Assembly: GCA_036674765.1 (NCBI GenBank) | Contig: JARVKI010000005.1 | Location: 62,001-126,000, forward strand | DNA: 64,000 nucleotides | Direction: 5' to 3' | From: Seiridium cupressi | Taxonomy: Eukaryota > Ascomycota > Sordariomycetes > Amphisphaeriales > Sporocadaceae | In this document: in pieces, positions 46,966 to 57,835 of the stretch | Numbering within the stretch: the first letter of the stretch is position 1 | Layout of the letters: every line of letters starts with the position of its first letter | Program-made: the position numbers and the translations under genes | The notes under the pieces: model-generated | Told to the model about the DNA's origin: nothing | What the model saw: only the letters and a program-made list of their open reading frames with translations | Databases searched by the model: none

Positions 46966-47191
46966 CGTTGCGTACTGAGTCCCGGGATGCCAGTCCTCTG
47001 ATGGGGTACTTACCGATTATTCGGAAGCCGACGAGCGACTCGAGCAAGAAGCTTATCAACTGATTTGGGCTGAGTTGAGAACATATGTTTTTGAGCCATA
47101 GTGTCGATTATGTTGCAACTTGCAATGTTACGCATTATTCATTCGTCAAATGAAGGTAAGCTTCACCGACTTGTTTTGCTCCACTGAGTAT

Positions 47192-48048
47192 CTAATTAAT
47201 GGTGTAGCCACCATCAACAACCAAGGCGTGGCCTTGCACGAACGAAGCTAGTGGTGAGCAAAGAAATATGACGGCATCAGCTACCTCTTCTGGTCTCCCC
47301 ATCCGTCGCATTGGAGCAATGTCGATTGCTGCCTTGAATCTGTCGACGGTCTCAGCCGAGCCCGTAGCCATCGGGGTTGCTATGAGCCCTGGGCAGACGC
47401 AGTTTATTCTTATGCCATCGCACGAATAATCAATCGCATCGGCGCGTGTCATATTTATGATAGCGGCTTTCGATGCACAGTATGGTGCTGGTGGCGAATG
47501 AGATCAGCGAGCTACACTCTAAGAGCGAACAGGGTAGCAGACTTACAAGCACCGGCACGAGCAACAACGCCGAGCTGACTTGCAATATTCACCACAGAAC
47601 CTCGCATGCCGCCATGTGCGGGAAGCGGTTCTTGCCTCAGCATTTGTTTGACTGCAGCTCGAGAGCACAACCATGTACCTCTAACATTGACCCTTTGGAC
47701 AAGGTCAAATGCATCGGCAGTGGTTTCCGTGGAGCGCAAGTCTGCCCCAAGTATTCCAGCACAGTTTACCACATAATCGAGAGGAAAGAATATCTCCTGG
47801 GTCTTGGCGACTAACGATTCTACGAAACCTTCGTCTCCGATGTCTCCATGAAGGATCAAGACCTCAGCTTTAGAGCTGATCTCTAAAATCCCCCATCGAA
47901 CGGCCTCTAGACCGTCTTGTCGTAGATCCGTCACCACGATACGCGAGCACCCCGCACGGGCGATTGCGCGCGCAATCGCAGAGCCGATGCCTCCTCCAGC
48001 CCCGGTCACCAGAGCTACGCCAGGGAGGTCTATCGATAGGGAAGGCAT
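47192..48048 (-). CDS. Short-chain dehydrogenase/reductase (FabG-like classical SDR)
   Basis: A soluble NAD(P)H-dependent oxidoreductase. Two minus-strand exons, 47547-48048 and 47192-47487, give 265 residues, the usual length. It has TGAGGGIGSAIARAI (cofactor loop), VVTDLRQDG (acidic residue after beta-2, suggesting NAD preference), GDIGDEG, VNCAG (N-x-A-G), the catalytic Ser in VVNIASQLG and SPYCASKAAI with Tyr and Lys just after the intron. The end has VCPGLIATPMATG and GRPEEVADAVIFL. Everything needed for catalysis is present. It is convergent with the C2H2 regulator and diverges from the SDR at 49.6 kb. Confidence 0.92.
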
Positions 48049-48387
48049 TTTCGGAATGTGTATGTATAGTCGATGTTAGATGTTCAACATGTCACACACA
48101 GATCAGTGTAGCAGTGCGCAGAATCAAGCAATTGAATGGGCGAATGTTAACGGCTCCAACACAAGCCTCTATTCACAGTTATCCACAGCCATGCATTGGG
48201 TAGTCCGATACATAACTGCAGGCAATTTGTATGTACATGATGATCAATGTCATTGGGGTGATGAACAATTGGAGGCAGTAAGTTGGAGCATATCGCTCAG
48301 TTGGAGAAGAAAATGTAGCACTACATGTAGTCTGGTTAGTGCTAGCTAGAGACGAAGATAAGTGGGCCCTCTAAGACGTCCGATTTG

Positions 48388-48413
48388 CGAGATGTAAATT
48401 TATCTACATCTCG
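48388..48413. repeat. Perfect 9-bp inverted repeat with 8-nt loop
   Basis: CGAGATGTA (48388-48396) pairs exactly with TACATCTCG (48405-48413). It sits in non-coding DNA upstream of the minus-strand SDR and is followed by a T-rich run. It could be a chance hairpin or a remnant of a small inverted-repeat element. Confidence 0.5.
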
Positions 48414-49272
48414 TGGTTTTTTATGCAGATCCTTGGATACATTATATGTCGGACAATCTAGGCTCTTTTTTAGGAGCCGCACCCAACAATTCAATTAGCG
48501 GATCGTTGTCAAAACTCCTGTCATGTTTTGAGTAGTCAAGACAAGTTCTATGCTACCATATCATAGATGTGGGGCCTTGCGATGACCGCAATTATTCCCA
48601 AACAATCACCATCTGCTACAAGCCATTGCTCAAAAACTCTGAAGCGGACAGTTATCTGCGTCAGTCATGTACATCAATATGCCATGTTCAAATACCGGTC
48701 AGTCACGACTTGAAACTTTGTACCATTAAGCGGCGATGGACATCATCTAACAACTTGGGAAGGTGGTATTAGTGTTGAACGGCTGAAAGAAGATCAATCA
48801 TGAAATGCAAACTGTATACAGCTCTTTAACGTTTACGCGAAAACATATGGAACAGACACTGACTACATGTGCTAACCGCTTCAGTTCCCAGTAACGGTGG
48901 ACGTGGACAGCGCCTTTCTCGGCTCCGTGCAGTTTTCATCCCAGTTGAGTCACTTGCAGATGCCAAGTCAAAGATTAAAATTCGAAACTTCCAAAAGACC
49001 ATCCCCTCATCCATGATAATACTCTGCTTATACTTACAAAAGTGACTGACCGGGTTTAGGGCGGAGCTTAGCGGCGTTTAGCTGTCTGTGTGACAAATGC
49101 ACTATCACTGCCGGATAAGCTCACGGCTGACACAAAGAGGCCACGAGACGTTTTGTAGACAGCATCCCCGCGCATTCGGGTCATTGCTAGGGCCCAAGCA
49201 TAATCGTTTGACTTCGCATTCGCACCTCAATCACAGAACCTAGGACTATCAATTGAAGAGGTGTAGGATACC

Positions 49273-49280
49273 TATATAAG
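49273..49280 (+). promoter_or_regulatory. TATA-box-like element upstream of the second SDR
   Basis: TATATAAG about 340 bp upstream of the SDR coding region. If used, it predicts a leader long enough to hold the 5' exon proposed for the split start codon. Confidence 0.3.
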
Positions 49281-49546
49281 AATTACAAGGTTGGTCGACA
49301 GGGTGATTGCAGTAATAAGACAGCTGCAACCGAAGTCAGAGTCCCCATCGCATCATTCACCCGTTATGGTCCATTGAAAATAAGATTTAGGTAGTGCTGT
49401 TGAGGGCGTGAGGAGAGATGACAAATGTTTTCTTGTCGGCCTTTAGATGTAGTCACTGATATCGCCGACGGTAGCTCAACTGTTCGTGTATACCGCATTG
49501 ATAGAACCGGCGTACTTAAATCAATGCAGTTTCCACTTGGATGCCG

Positions 49547-50589
49547 AGTAAAAGAGGTCAAACCATACAATTTGCACCGACAAAACATCTGCCTGTCGAT
49601 ACACAACTCCTGCAGTGCCAGCTTTTAATGTCAAAACGACCAGCGAGGAAGTAGTCGCAGCTTTTGGTGAACAGGTCAAAGGCAAGACTTTCGTCCTGAC
49701 ATGTGCCGCTAAAGCAGGGATAGGGGGTCATGCGGCTGTCACCTTGGCTCTTCGAGAGCCCGCCCACATCATCATCGCGTCGAGAACCGAGGAGAATGTC
49801 AAGTCAATACTGGAGGAAATCGCATTCATCGATAGCTCTGTGAAGACAACCTTCGTACAGCTTGACCTGACAGACCGTGACTCTGTGCGCCATGCCGCTG
49901 AGAAGATCAGTGCCGTTGCCCCTAAGGTTGATGTATTGATCAACAATGCCGGTATAATGGCTATCCAGGAGTACACGACCGACAAGCACGGTGTTGAGCT
50001 GCAGCTTTCAGCTAACTACATTGGTCACTTCCTCCTAACCAATCTTCTCGTGCCCAATCTCGTGGCTGCAGGTCAAGGGTCTCGTGTCGTTAACGTCGTC
50101 AGCAATGGCTACCGGGTCAGTCCATTCAGATTTGACGACTGGAATTTCTCTGGCGGTAAAACTTACGATCCTTGGTCCGGCTATGGCCAAGCCAAGACTG
50201 CCGAAATCTTGTTCGCCTGGGCTCTAACAAAGCGCCTAAAGAGCCGCGGAGTCACTGCAACAGCTCTACACCCCGGGACCATATGGGAAACTGGTCTTGG
50301 TGTACATCTCGACATTAGCAGTGCGTTCAACAGCCTTGGAGAGGTCACAAAGAGAAATACGGGTCGCGAGTGGTCCTGGGAGACACCTGAAGCTCAGCGG
50401 AAGACTATGACGCAGGGTGCGGCCACCACTCTCGTGGCGGCACTGGATCCCGAAATTCCAGCAAAGTCGCCAGCTTACCTGGCCAATGGTCATATTCATG
50501 AGGCGTTAGATTATGCGACAGACCCCGAGAAGGCAGATAAACTGTGGTCGCTAACTGAGGAAATCTTAGGTCAGAAGTTTGAGCATTGA
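49547..50589 (+). CDS. Short-chain dehydrogenase/reductase, start codon apparently split by an intron
   Basis: An SDR of the retinol-dehydrogenase-like fungal group, about 324 residues, coding mainly 49616-50589. Motifs: NNAG in LINNAGIMA, the catalytic Ser in VVNVVSNGYR and YGQAK with Tyr and Lys. The cofactor loop reads LTCAAKAGIGGHAAV, where TGxxxGxG is expected, so the first Gly is replaced by Cys. There is no in-frame ATG between the stop at 49549-49551 and the body; the frame opens with GTG at 49615. However CTCCTGCAG ending at 49615 is a good splice acceptor, and a GTAAAA donor at 49548 follows an A. Splicing out 49548-49615 joins A and TG into an ATG followed by PAFNVKTT, the N-terminus such proteins usually have. 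The splice is inference; a lost start or reduced function is the alternative. Confidence 0.75.
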
Positions 50590-50815
50590 TTTCAAAGAGA
50601 CATGAAGATCATGAGTCTTGGCCTGGTATAATGGGTTATGATAATAACAAAACACCTCTCTTTTTTTGTTCACAAGCTAAAATTGAATATCGTGGAAATT
50701 TCGATGTCTTCCAAATCGTTACACAACAAAGTATACATGTAGCTGCCGAAGTGCTGGTAGTCTTATGTGGTTTTCAGAATTGAGAATAATCCAGCCACAA
50801 GGAGGTCCAAAAACT

Positions 50816-51971
50816 TCAAATCGGTGTCGATCTCGATAGTTTCTGGGATATCAGGGACTCTTCACTCTGATTCCACACAGTTTTGCCCTGTGAAAGCCGC
50901 AAGCCACCAAGCGACTCGATTGATATCTCAGCCTCCTTAATCGATACCACGTCTGTACTGGTATTATCATGCTTGTCCTTCCCAGGTATTTGTTGGTCTG
51001 GCTTATTCCATGCCTGCGGTCGGCAGCGACCATTAGAAGCATCTAGCTTGAACTTTTGCTTCTTGACTCCACTGTCTCGGAGGAAAGAGCCCAGAGCCAC
51101 GAAGTTGGCTACGATCGTAGCACAAAGCAACTCGACCGACGCCCACATGGAGCGGACAAGCTGCTCTCCATTGGCATCAATTATAGCCGGCACACGGTAG
51201 ATGGTGACTGTAACTGGCAGGAGGCCGAAGCAAAAGATGAGGATTAGTAGGACCTTCCTGCCGACAGGCAGTTTCGTGGAGAGGATGATGGGTATAGGAA
51301 AGATCACCAGGAGATTCGTGAGTGCGTTGCAAGTCCCCATGGTGATTAGCTGGACCAAGGCTTGCCGGCAGCTCCCACCAGGATCTGGCTCCACCTGCCA
51401 GTATTGGGAGAAAGGTTGACATTCTGTTAGATCACTGAGAATGGCTGCCAGGAACGTTGCCCCCAGTACGAAGTATAACCCGGCCAACAACACTTTGTAA
51501 GTCTTGTGTTGAATGCTACCCGCAAGGCGTCGAAAGAACAGCACGGTAGCAAGCTTGAGTGTCCAGAGTCTAGGCCAAGGTTAGCTCCAGGCCTATATTT
51601 GGGTTCTTTTCGTTAATAGTGATGAAAACGTACGTTGCAGCAAAAAATACTCTGCTTGCCAATACTACGCGACTACCAGTCACTCTTTGAGATATGACAT
51701 CATCCGTCACGACCAGGCTCTCAAGCCACACATTGTTCGTTCCGTGCGTTAGGGCTACATGAACGCAGGCAGCACGTATATACAGAGGCACAATTGCCAG
51801 AGCCGCAACTTTATCCTCAATAAACAACTTCTCAACTCGGATCAGTCGACCCACCAGGCGTAAAAGAATAATAACGGTGCAGAGCAGTGTAATCCACCAA
51901 GAAATCAACAGTGTTGGTTTGATCTCCGGGAAGGCTCTCGCCGACGGTGCATTCGAATAGAGGGACGACAT
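50816..51971 (-). CDS. PTH11-like seven-helix membrane protein (fungal rhodopsin-domain family)
   Basis: A plasma-membrane protein of the large fungal family related to PTH11, often receptor-like but mostly uncharacterised. Two minus-strand exons, 51634-51971 and 50816-51569, give 363 residues. The extracellular N-terminus is short, then about seven hydrophobic helices follow: ISWWITLLCTVIILLRLVGR (TM1), the EDKVAALAIV segment (TM2), and later LLAGLYFVLGATFLAAILS, ITMGTCNALTNLLVIFPIPI and VLLILIFCFGLLPVTVTIYR. The family-typical C(Q)PF.YW motif is present as ECQPFSQYWQ. No CFEM domain is seen, so this is a short member. The cytosolic tail of about 90 residues is polar and Ser-rich. No ligand can be inferred. 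Confidence 0.88.
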
Positions 51972-53038
51972 GACCGATCATTCGAAGCAACGCTTCTTGC
52001 CCTCAGTTGCGCACCGAGGCGAATGTTCTGGGAGTTCGCTATATACCGAGGGACAGTTCTCATGGGTCCAGACCATTCTTCATGTTTATTGAGGATACAG
52101 GGGTGCCTTATCGCGAAAACAGGTCATTTACAAGCATTGTATGCCACCCCATCTTTGTGATCGCTTAGAAACACCATGCCCAACGCTACTACCCATGGTG
52201 GCTTGACTAGTGTCGGAGCGCGCTCGACAGCCCGCGGTTATTTGGTGTAATGCTAAGCTTCATGAGTGCTTAGACGCGTGTATAGTCTGAACTCAATCGA
52301 GGTTCAACTTGCTAATCTCGCGTGATATTTCCAATGTTCCAGTCTCTCCCACGATCTTTCGGTCCCCAGAGAGAACACCTAGCAGGTGCTGGCTGACGAT
52401 GGGCAGGCGAGGATTATTCTAGCGCTCGCTAGTTGCACTTTGCCCTGCATTAGCGGCGGGGCTTTCTTCGGAATCACTTCCAGAAGCATTCTTTTCACTA
52501 TAGTAGATACACAAAAGCAGCCTTTCGCCGATTCTAATGCGTGGGTGTGCATCATTAGCCCGTCGCGTGCACGTGGCACATAACAAGTAGCGCCTGATAA
52601 GAGGTAATTAGTCACGAATGTGACGGTTTTTTGAAGCATGTCCAGACAAACCAGTCCCTCGGGAACGTTCGAAGAGCGCTGTGTCCTCTGGAAGATCACA
52701 GCAATGGTTCTAGATTCCAATTAGGGAGCGGTCTTATGATTGCATTCGGCCGAGCTTCAGTTCATATCCTATCTCTTTGGAGTCTAGCCTCCGTAACCAG
52801 GGCTCTCAGGGCGTTATTTGGGAGAGATGGTCTGGGCACAGCCGACTGCCATGGTTGCTTCGATTTATCATTTAGATAATTGCCAATCATTGTCTTGGAT
52901 AAGTTGATTTCGCGAACTGTGGCCTTCGCTCCCCTCAAAACCTAACCTTTTTCCTGTTGGTAAACAAGGGTTCTTTTTGCCAATACCTGCTCTCGTCCAA
53001 CTGCTGCAAGACTTGTTTGCGGAAGACGACGTAGCAAA
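51972..53038. other. Divergent intergenic region, PTH11-like / amino-acid permease
   Basis: No supported gene; open frames on both strands here lack family features. Confidence 0.4.
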
Positions 53039-55101
53039 ATGGACAGTAAAGACCGCCAATCAACCTGGCCGGACCCCTACTGCACGGAAGAGATGGAGCT
53101 ACAGGTCATGTCTCAGAAAAAGCCCGTGGTGCTTGTCAAACACGAGGTCAGCATAACGGCATCCTCTTCTCCTACGACGCCTCAGCCACCGCAATCGGGG
53201 CATGACAACATCATCAGCGACTTCATAGCAGATTTTTGTCGAGCACCAGACTTGAAAATAATCGACAGAGATACATTGTATGCGAACACCAATACCATCA
53301 CGACTACCAATGGCCGATCTTATGATCTTCGTGCTGCCAATGTCCGAACCGCCAACACAACCCTCGCGCGTGACTTGAAGGGACGCCACCTGCAAATGAT
53401 TGCAATTGGTGGTTCTATAGGTACCTTTTTGCCCCCTTTCTGTCAGTACCATTGCTTGTACTGATCTCTGTCCTCACAGGCGCGGGACTATTTGTCGCGT
53501 CCGGAACCGCGCTGAGTACTGGTGGGCCAGCCTCCTTGTTGATCGCTTACGTCCTCATGGGCGCCATGCAGTACTGTACTATGCAAGCATTGGGCGAGCT
53601 GGTCGTGATGTTCCCTGTGGCTGGTGCGTTTTCCTCATATTCAACGAGATTCTTGGACCCGTCATGGGGTTTCGCAATGGGCTGGAAGTAAGTCTGCGTA
53701 TTTCACCGGTCATCGAACGGTTTAGATTCCCTCTGGACAGCTCAATTAACCACTTTGCTCAGTTACGCCTTGCAGTAGCTGATACTGCTACCGACTGAAA
53801 TAATCGCTGGTGCCGTGGCCATGGAATACTGGTCCAGTGGATTGAAAAGAGAGATATTCGTGACGCTGTTCCTCTTTATCATTACTATAATCAACCTTTT
53901 TGGTGTACGAGGATACGGTGAGGCTGAATTCGTCTTCTCAATGGTCAAGGTTGTTGCAATCATCAGTTTCATGTAAGTATAGCACACGTTTGATCGTTCC
54001 ACTCTCTTTCGTTCGAGCCGTTAACGTCGATCTAGCTTGCTCGGTATTGTTATCAATATTGGAGGCCATCCAGACTCTGGATATATTGGCTTCCAATATT
54101 GGCAGGACCCAGGCGCCTTCAACAATGGCTTCGAGGGATTCTGCAGCATCCTTGTCACAGCCGCATTTGCCTTTGGAGGAACGGAGCTTGTCGGTCTCGC
54201 GGCAGCGGAAACGTCTAATCCTAGAAAGTCCTTTCCAAGTGCTATCAAGCAGGTGTTCTGGCGAATTATCTTTTTCTACCTCGGTTCGCTGGCCGTCGTC
54301 GGTATGTTGGTCCCCTATGACGAGCCTCGCCTGCTTGGAGCAGACTCTAGCAGCGATGCGAAAGGAAGTCCATTTGTGATTGCTATTGAAAGCATCGGAA
54401 CGACAATCCTTCCGAGTCTTATGAACGGCGTCATAGTGGTGGGTGTCATGAGTGTTGGGAATTCAGCCGTCTATGCCTCCACTCGGACCTTGGCTGCTTT
54501 GGCTGAGCAATCAATGGCACCACAGTGTTGCGCTTACGTGGATCGCCGTGGTCGTCCGCTTGTCGCAATTGCTATATCGCTGGCGATTGGACTGTTGGCC
54601 TATGTTTGTACCTCCAATGTCTATTCAGACATCTTCACCTGGCTACTAGCAATCAGTGGCCTCTCTACTCTCTTCACCTGGGCTAGCATTTCTCTTTGCC
54701 ACATTCGATTCCGAAAGTCATGGCAAGCAGCTGGATACTCACTTCATGACCTCCCATTCAAGTCTCATGTCGGAGTCGTCGGCTCCTGGGTTACTTTGTG
54801 CGGTTATGCTATCGTCTTGCTCCTTCAAATCTGGATTGCGGCGGCGCCAATCGAATTGGGCAGCGATACGAAAACAACCTCGGAAAGAATGCAGGACTTC
54901 ATGTCAACAATGTTGACGGTGATCATCATCTTGCTCTTCTGGGCAGCTCACAAGATATGGCACAGGACCAGAGTGGTGAGCTTGAAGGGGATCGATCTGG
55001 ACACTGGTCGCCGGTACTCAGGCTCCCATCACTCCATTGGTGAAGACATCATGAGCAGGAGAAAGCCAATATGGAAGCGAGTCTTTCAAGTCTTGTGTTA
55101 A
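53039..55101 (+). pseudogene. Amino-acid permease (GAP1/INDA1-like) with one nonsense codon
   Basis: A 12-helix AAT-family amino-acid/proton symporter. Four exons, 53039-53420, 53480-53687, 53763-53972 and 54036-55101, would give about 620 residues. A long polar N-terminus is followed by GRHLQMIAIGGSI then GAGLFVASG (TM1 motif split by intron 1), GELVVMFPVAGAFSSYSTRF, FVFSMVKVVAIISF, FAFGGTELVGLAAAETSNPR and SMAPQCCAYVDRRGRP. All are well preserved. In exon 3 the codon at 53776-53778 is TAG, inside the NYALQ-LILLPTE helix where the family has Trp. No alternative splice site avoids it. One base change (TGG to TAG) explains it; everything downstream is open to a normal end. So it is a very young pseudogene, a strain variant, or a base-call error. 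Confidence 0.8.
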
Positions 55102-57835
55102 TTCTGTTAGTATCTATATCAGCACAAGGACCTAAAGAGCAATCTCTATATCGATAAGTACGTGACACTTTTTTTGCACCTATCGCATTCCCATCCTGAG
55201 AACTGTATAATAGAAAAATTGAAAAACAAATACAAAGAATTTGAAGTACCATCTTTGTAATAGAGCAACAACCTGAAAACTTACATCAACGCTTCACTGG
55301 CCGACATGAATTGAGGTATGAGGTAGTAAACACAAAGGTTATATTTCATCAATCGAGGTTGTAACCCGACAGGAATTGATACGACCTGGTATCTAATATG
55401 AAAAGTAAAAAAATAAGATATCGAAATTAAAATCACCTTTGGTGGCTCAAACGGCCGTAAATGCCCTCCCGTTGTGTCACCATGGTAGCCCCGAGGGCTA
55501 CTCCCCTAGCCACACCTATCAGCCACTCTGTGGCGCATCAGGAATTAATTAAGTACTATTGTTCATAACCAGTCTTTATTATTTAGAAAATAGTAACGGA
55601 ATACGTATAGTCAGGGTGTTCTACTAAAAGCTGATGGGATTACAACACCGAAACTAGCTACCACGTGGCCAGTCTAAAATCCTAAATTCGGCAAAGGATC
55701 TCCGAGTTTTTAAAGTCTTCTCAAAACAGATTGAAACCACCGGGCTGCCGATTGGGCCATGCGTTTTGTACGCATAATTAAGAAATTTGTAAGGGATAAT
55801 ACTCCTGCCTTACGAAGTATATTCTTACTCTTCTATTGTATATCTTGTAGCGCTCCCAAAGCCGTGCGGTATCAGCCTTATCCTAGTAAAAAGCGGTTAT
55901 TGCTGCGAGAACGAGATCCTTCTCACCGGACGCAGCCCCAGTGAGTTTGTACTATTCTTAACGCGATGGGGTTGAAACATCAAAACCATCTGCAGGCCAT
56001 GTACATCATCAAGCATGTCGGTAATGTCTTCCCATGCACTTATTAGTCTCGATGAGGTGTGAGGCAAGCCTTCAAGCCAGTTCGAAGATGTATTCTTTAC
56101 TTATGGGAAATTCAATGACACAGAGCTTCCCACCCTGGATGGTTTGAGTCATGGGACTTGATCTGTAGGGTCTGGTCAAAAAAACGACATGTTCCCCTTC
56201 TTCTAATTTTTTCTTTCCGCTTGCTGTAGCGAGGCTGCCTGATCCTCCTGCAAGGTTGAAGTGTCCGACTTGTTGCAGTGTCGCTGCCGTTACGCCATTG
56301 CGTACTCGAATTACGTGGCTCAGGATGTTATTTTTCAGGCAGTCAATCAACTCTAATAACACGCATCAGACTCCGCCAGCTTCCCTATACTAACCATGGC
56401 ACCCTCATTGAGTGGCCCTATATACGATGGAATTGGTGGTATAAAATATGACCATTCCCAAGCAGGAGGCTCTTGGAGATTACTTAGTAATTCGGTCAAT
56501 GGACCTTTCAAATTTCACTTGACTGCAATGGTTCTCGCCGTCTACGTGCGGAATCGGAAATAGGTTGTTAGGATTGTTTCAAGCTCTCTAGGCCATGTTG
56601 AATTATGGATAAGAATTTGTTAGAGAATAGTTGTAAATTCTTGATCCATATAGGAGGAACATAGCTCTTCACCAGCATCGAGATAACTGTTGTCTTACGA
56701 CGAGCTAGTTACCCACGGGTTTGATGAAAATCTATGTTCCAAATTTAATAAGGGTACAGATTCAATGTACTAATGTAGCGACTTACTGAGATCCGTATGT
56801 CAACGAAAAGATGCTAAGAAAACCACACATATATTCGCCCGTCTATAGAGTCGCAATCTCGCTGGCCTCCAAATTGCCAGTGGCCACCACTGATAGCTAC
56901 AGCTTCAGGGTTATGAGTCTTGAAGTTAGTCTTTTTCAACAGATGCTAAAGCCATGTAGGTATAATGTCATCTAGACAGGAGTTCTTGGGAATCTGCGGT
57001 CAAAGCCAGTGACGTGACCACGTAGGTAACATTAGCAATTTCAAATGTCTACGTACATCTTCATCAATACTACACATCCTGTCAGCATAGGTTCAGAGCC
57101 GCACATTTTATTGAAATGAATATCATGCCAGACCTTCGCGATGCTAACTATAGTGGCTGAATTCCAGATCAGCAACAATATGCGACCTCCTGATTGAGGC
57201 TCTGTGGTGTGTATGCCTCAGATGCCCTGTATCTGTAGGAGAGGAGTTACATTTTTTGCGTCATGTCTGCTTTTGTATGCTTGTCTGTTCTTTCTCAAGA
57301 ATGCGCGACAGTTCTAGAATTAGTAGAGTGTCTAGAAGGTCATCTTCTCCGCCACGAGTAACGCTCTATCTAAGCAAAGGGTGGGCCTGGACTCATGGAA
57401 GTTAGGGATTATACTCAGCCTCGCGTTGGCAAATCAACAAGAGACAGGCCATAGATATATCTAGTTACTACCATAATTCCAATTACAAGCTGAATAGAGA
57501 CAAAATAATTGAGAGGTTGTTTGTAGTAGATGTTTAATTGCCTGTCGGATTGCCTGAGACTAATTCCCACGTTGCATCTTGATCTTGTTGGATAAGAATC
57601 GAATTCGAACTCTTATCGATGCCAAAGGCGTTCTAAGGTGTTGGCGGAAAAGTCGGCCGCGCCAAGCCACCAAACTCCGCCACGCTAGCGAAGCTGAAAA
57701 GCTGACGCCCCTGACTGAGGCTAGTGTTCGCGTCACGCCAGATTGCTGGCATGAGAACCTGAACTGCAAGAACTACGCAAAAGCATATGCAGGTTCCCTA
57801 GTATATATGAGACCAGCCTAGGTGCTGCTTACAAC
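55102..57835. other. Long gene-free stretch
   Basis: 2.7 kb without a supported gene. A 96-codon minus-strand frame (56072-56362) has no family I recognise and no start context. AT-rich around 55,130-55,440 and 55,530-55,860. Confidence 0.4.
57802..57807 (+). promoter_or_regulatory. TATATA element close to the P450 start
   Basis: TATATATGAG lies only about 35 bp before the ATG at 57836, so if it is the TATA box the leader would be extremely short. Confidence 0.25.

Larger units (their letters stand above)
48049..49546. other. Divergent intergenic region, two SDR genes
   Basis: About 1.5 kb without a supported gene. It holds the hairpin at 48388-48413. A TATATAAG element near 49,273 could serve the downstream plus-strand SDR. 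Confidence 0.4.

Noticed and set aside
48178..48188. TTATCCACA, the bacterial DnaA-box consensus
   Set aside because: The window is eukaryotic nuclear DNA; a nine-base match is chance.
56072..56362. 96-codon minus-strand frame in the 55-57.8 kb gap
   Set aside because: No start context, no domain and no neighbouring exons.
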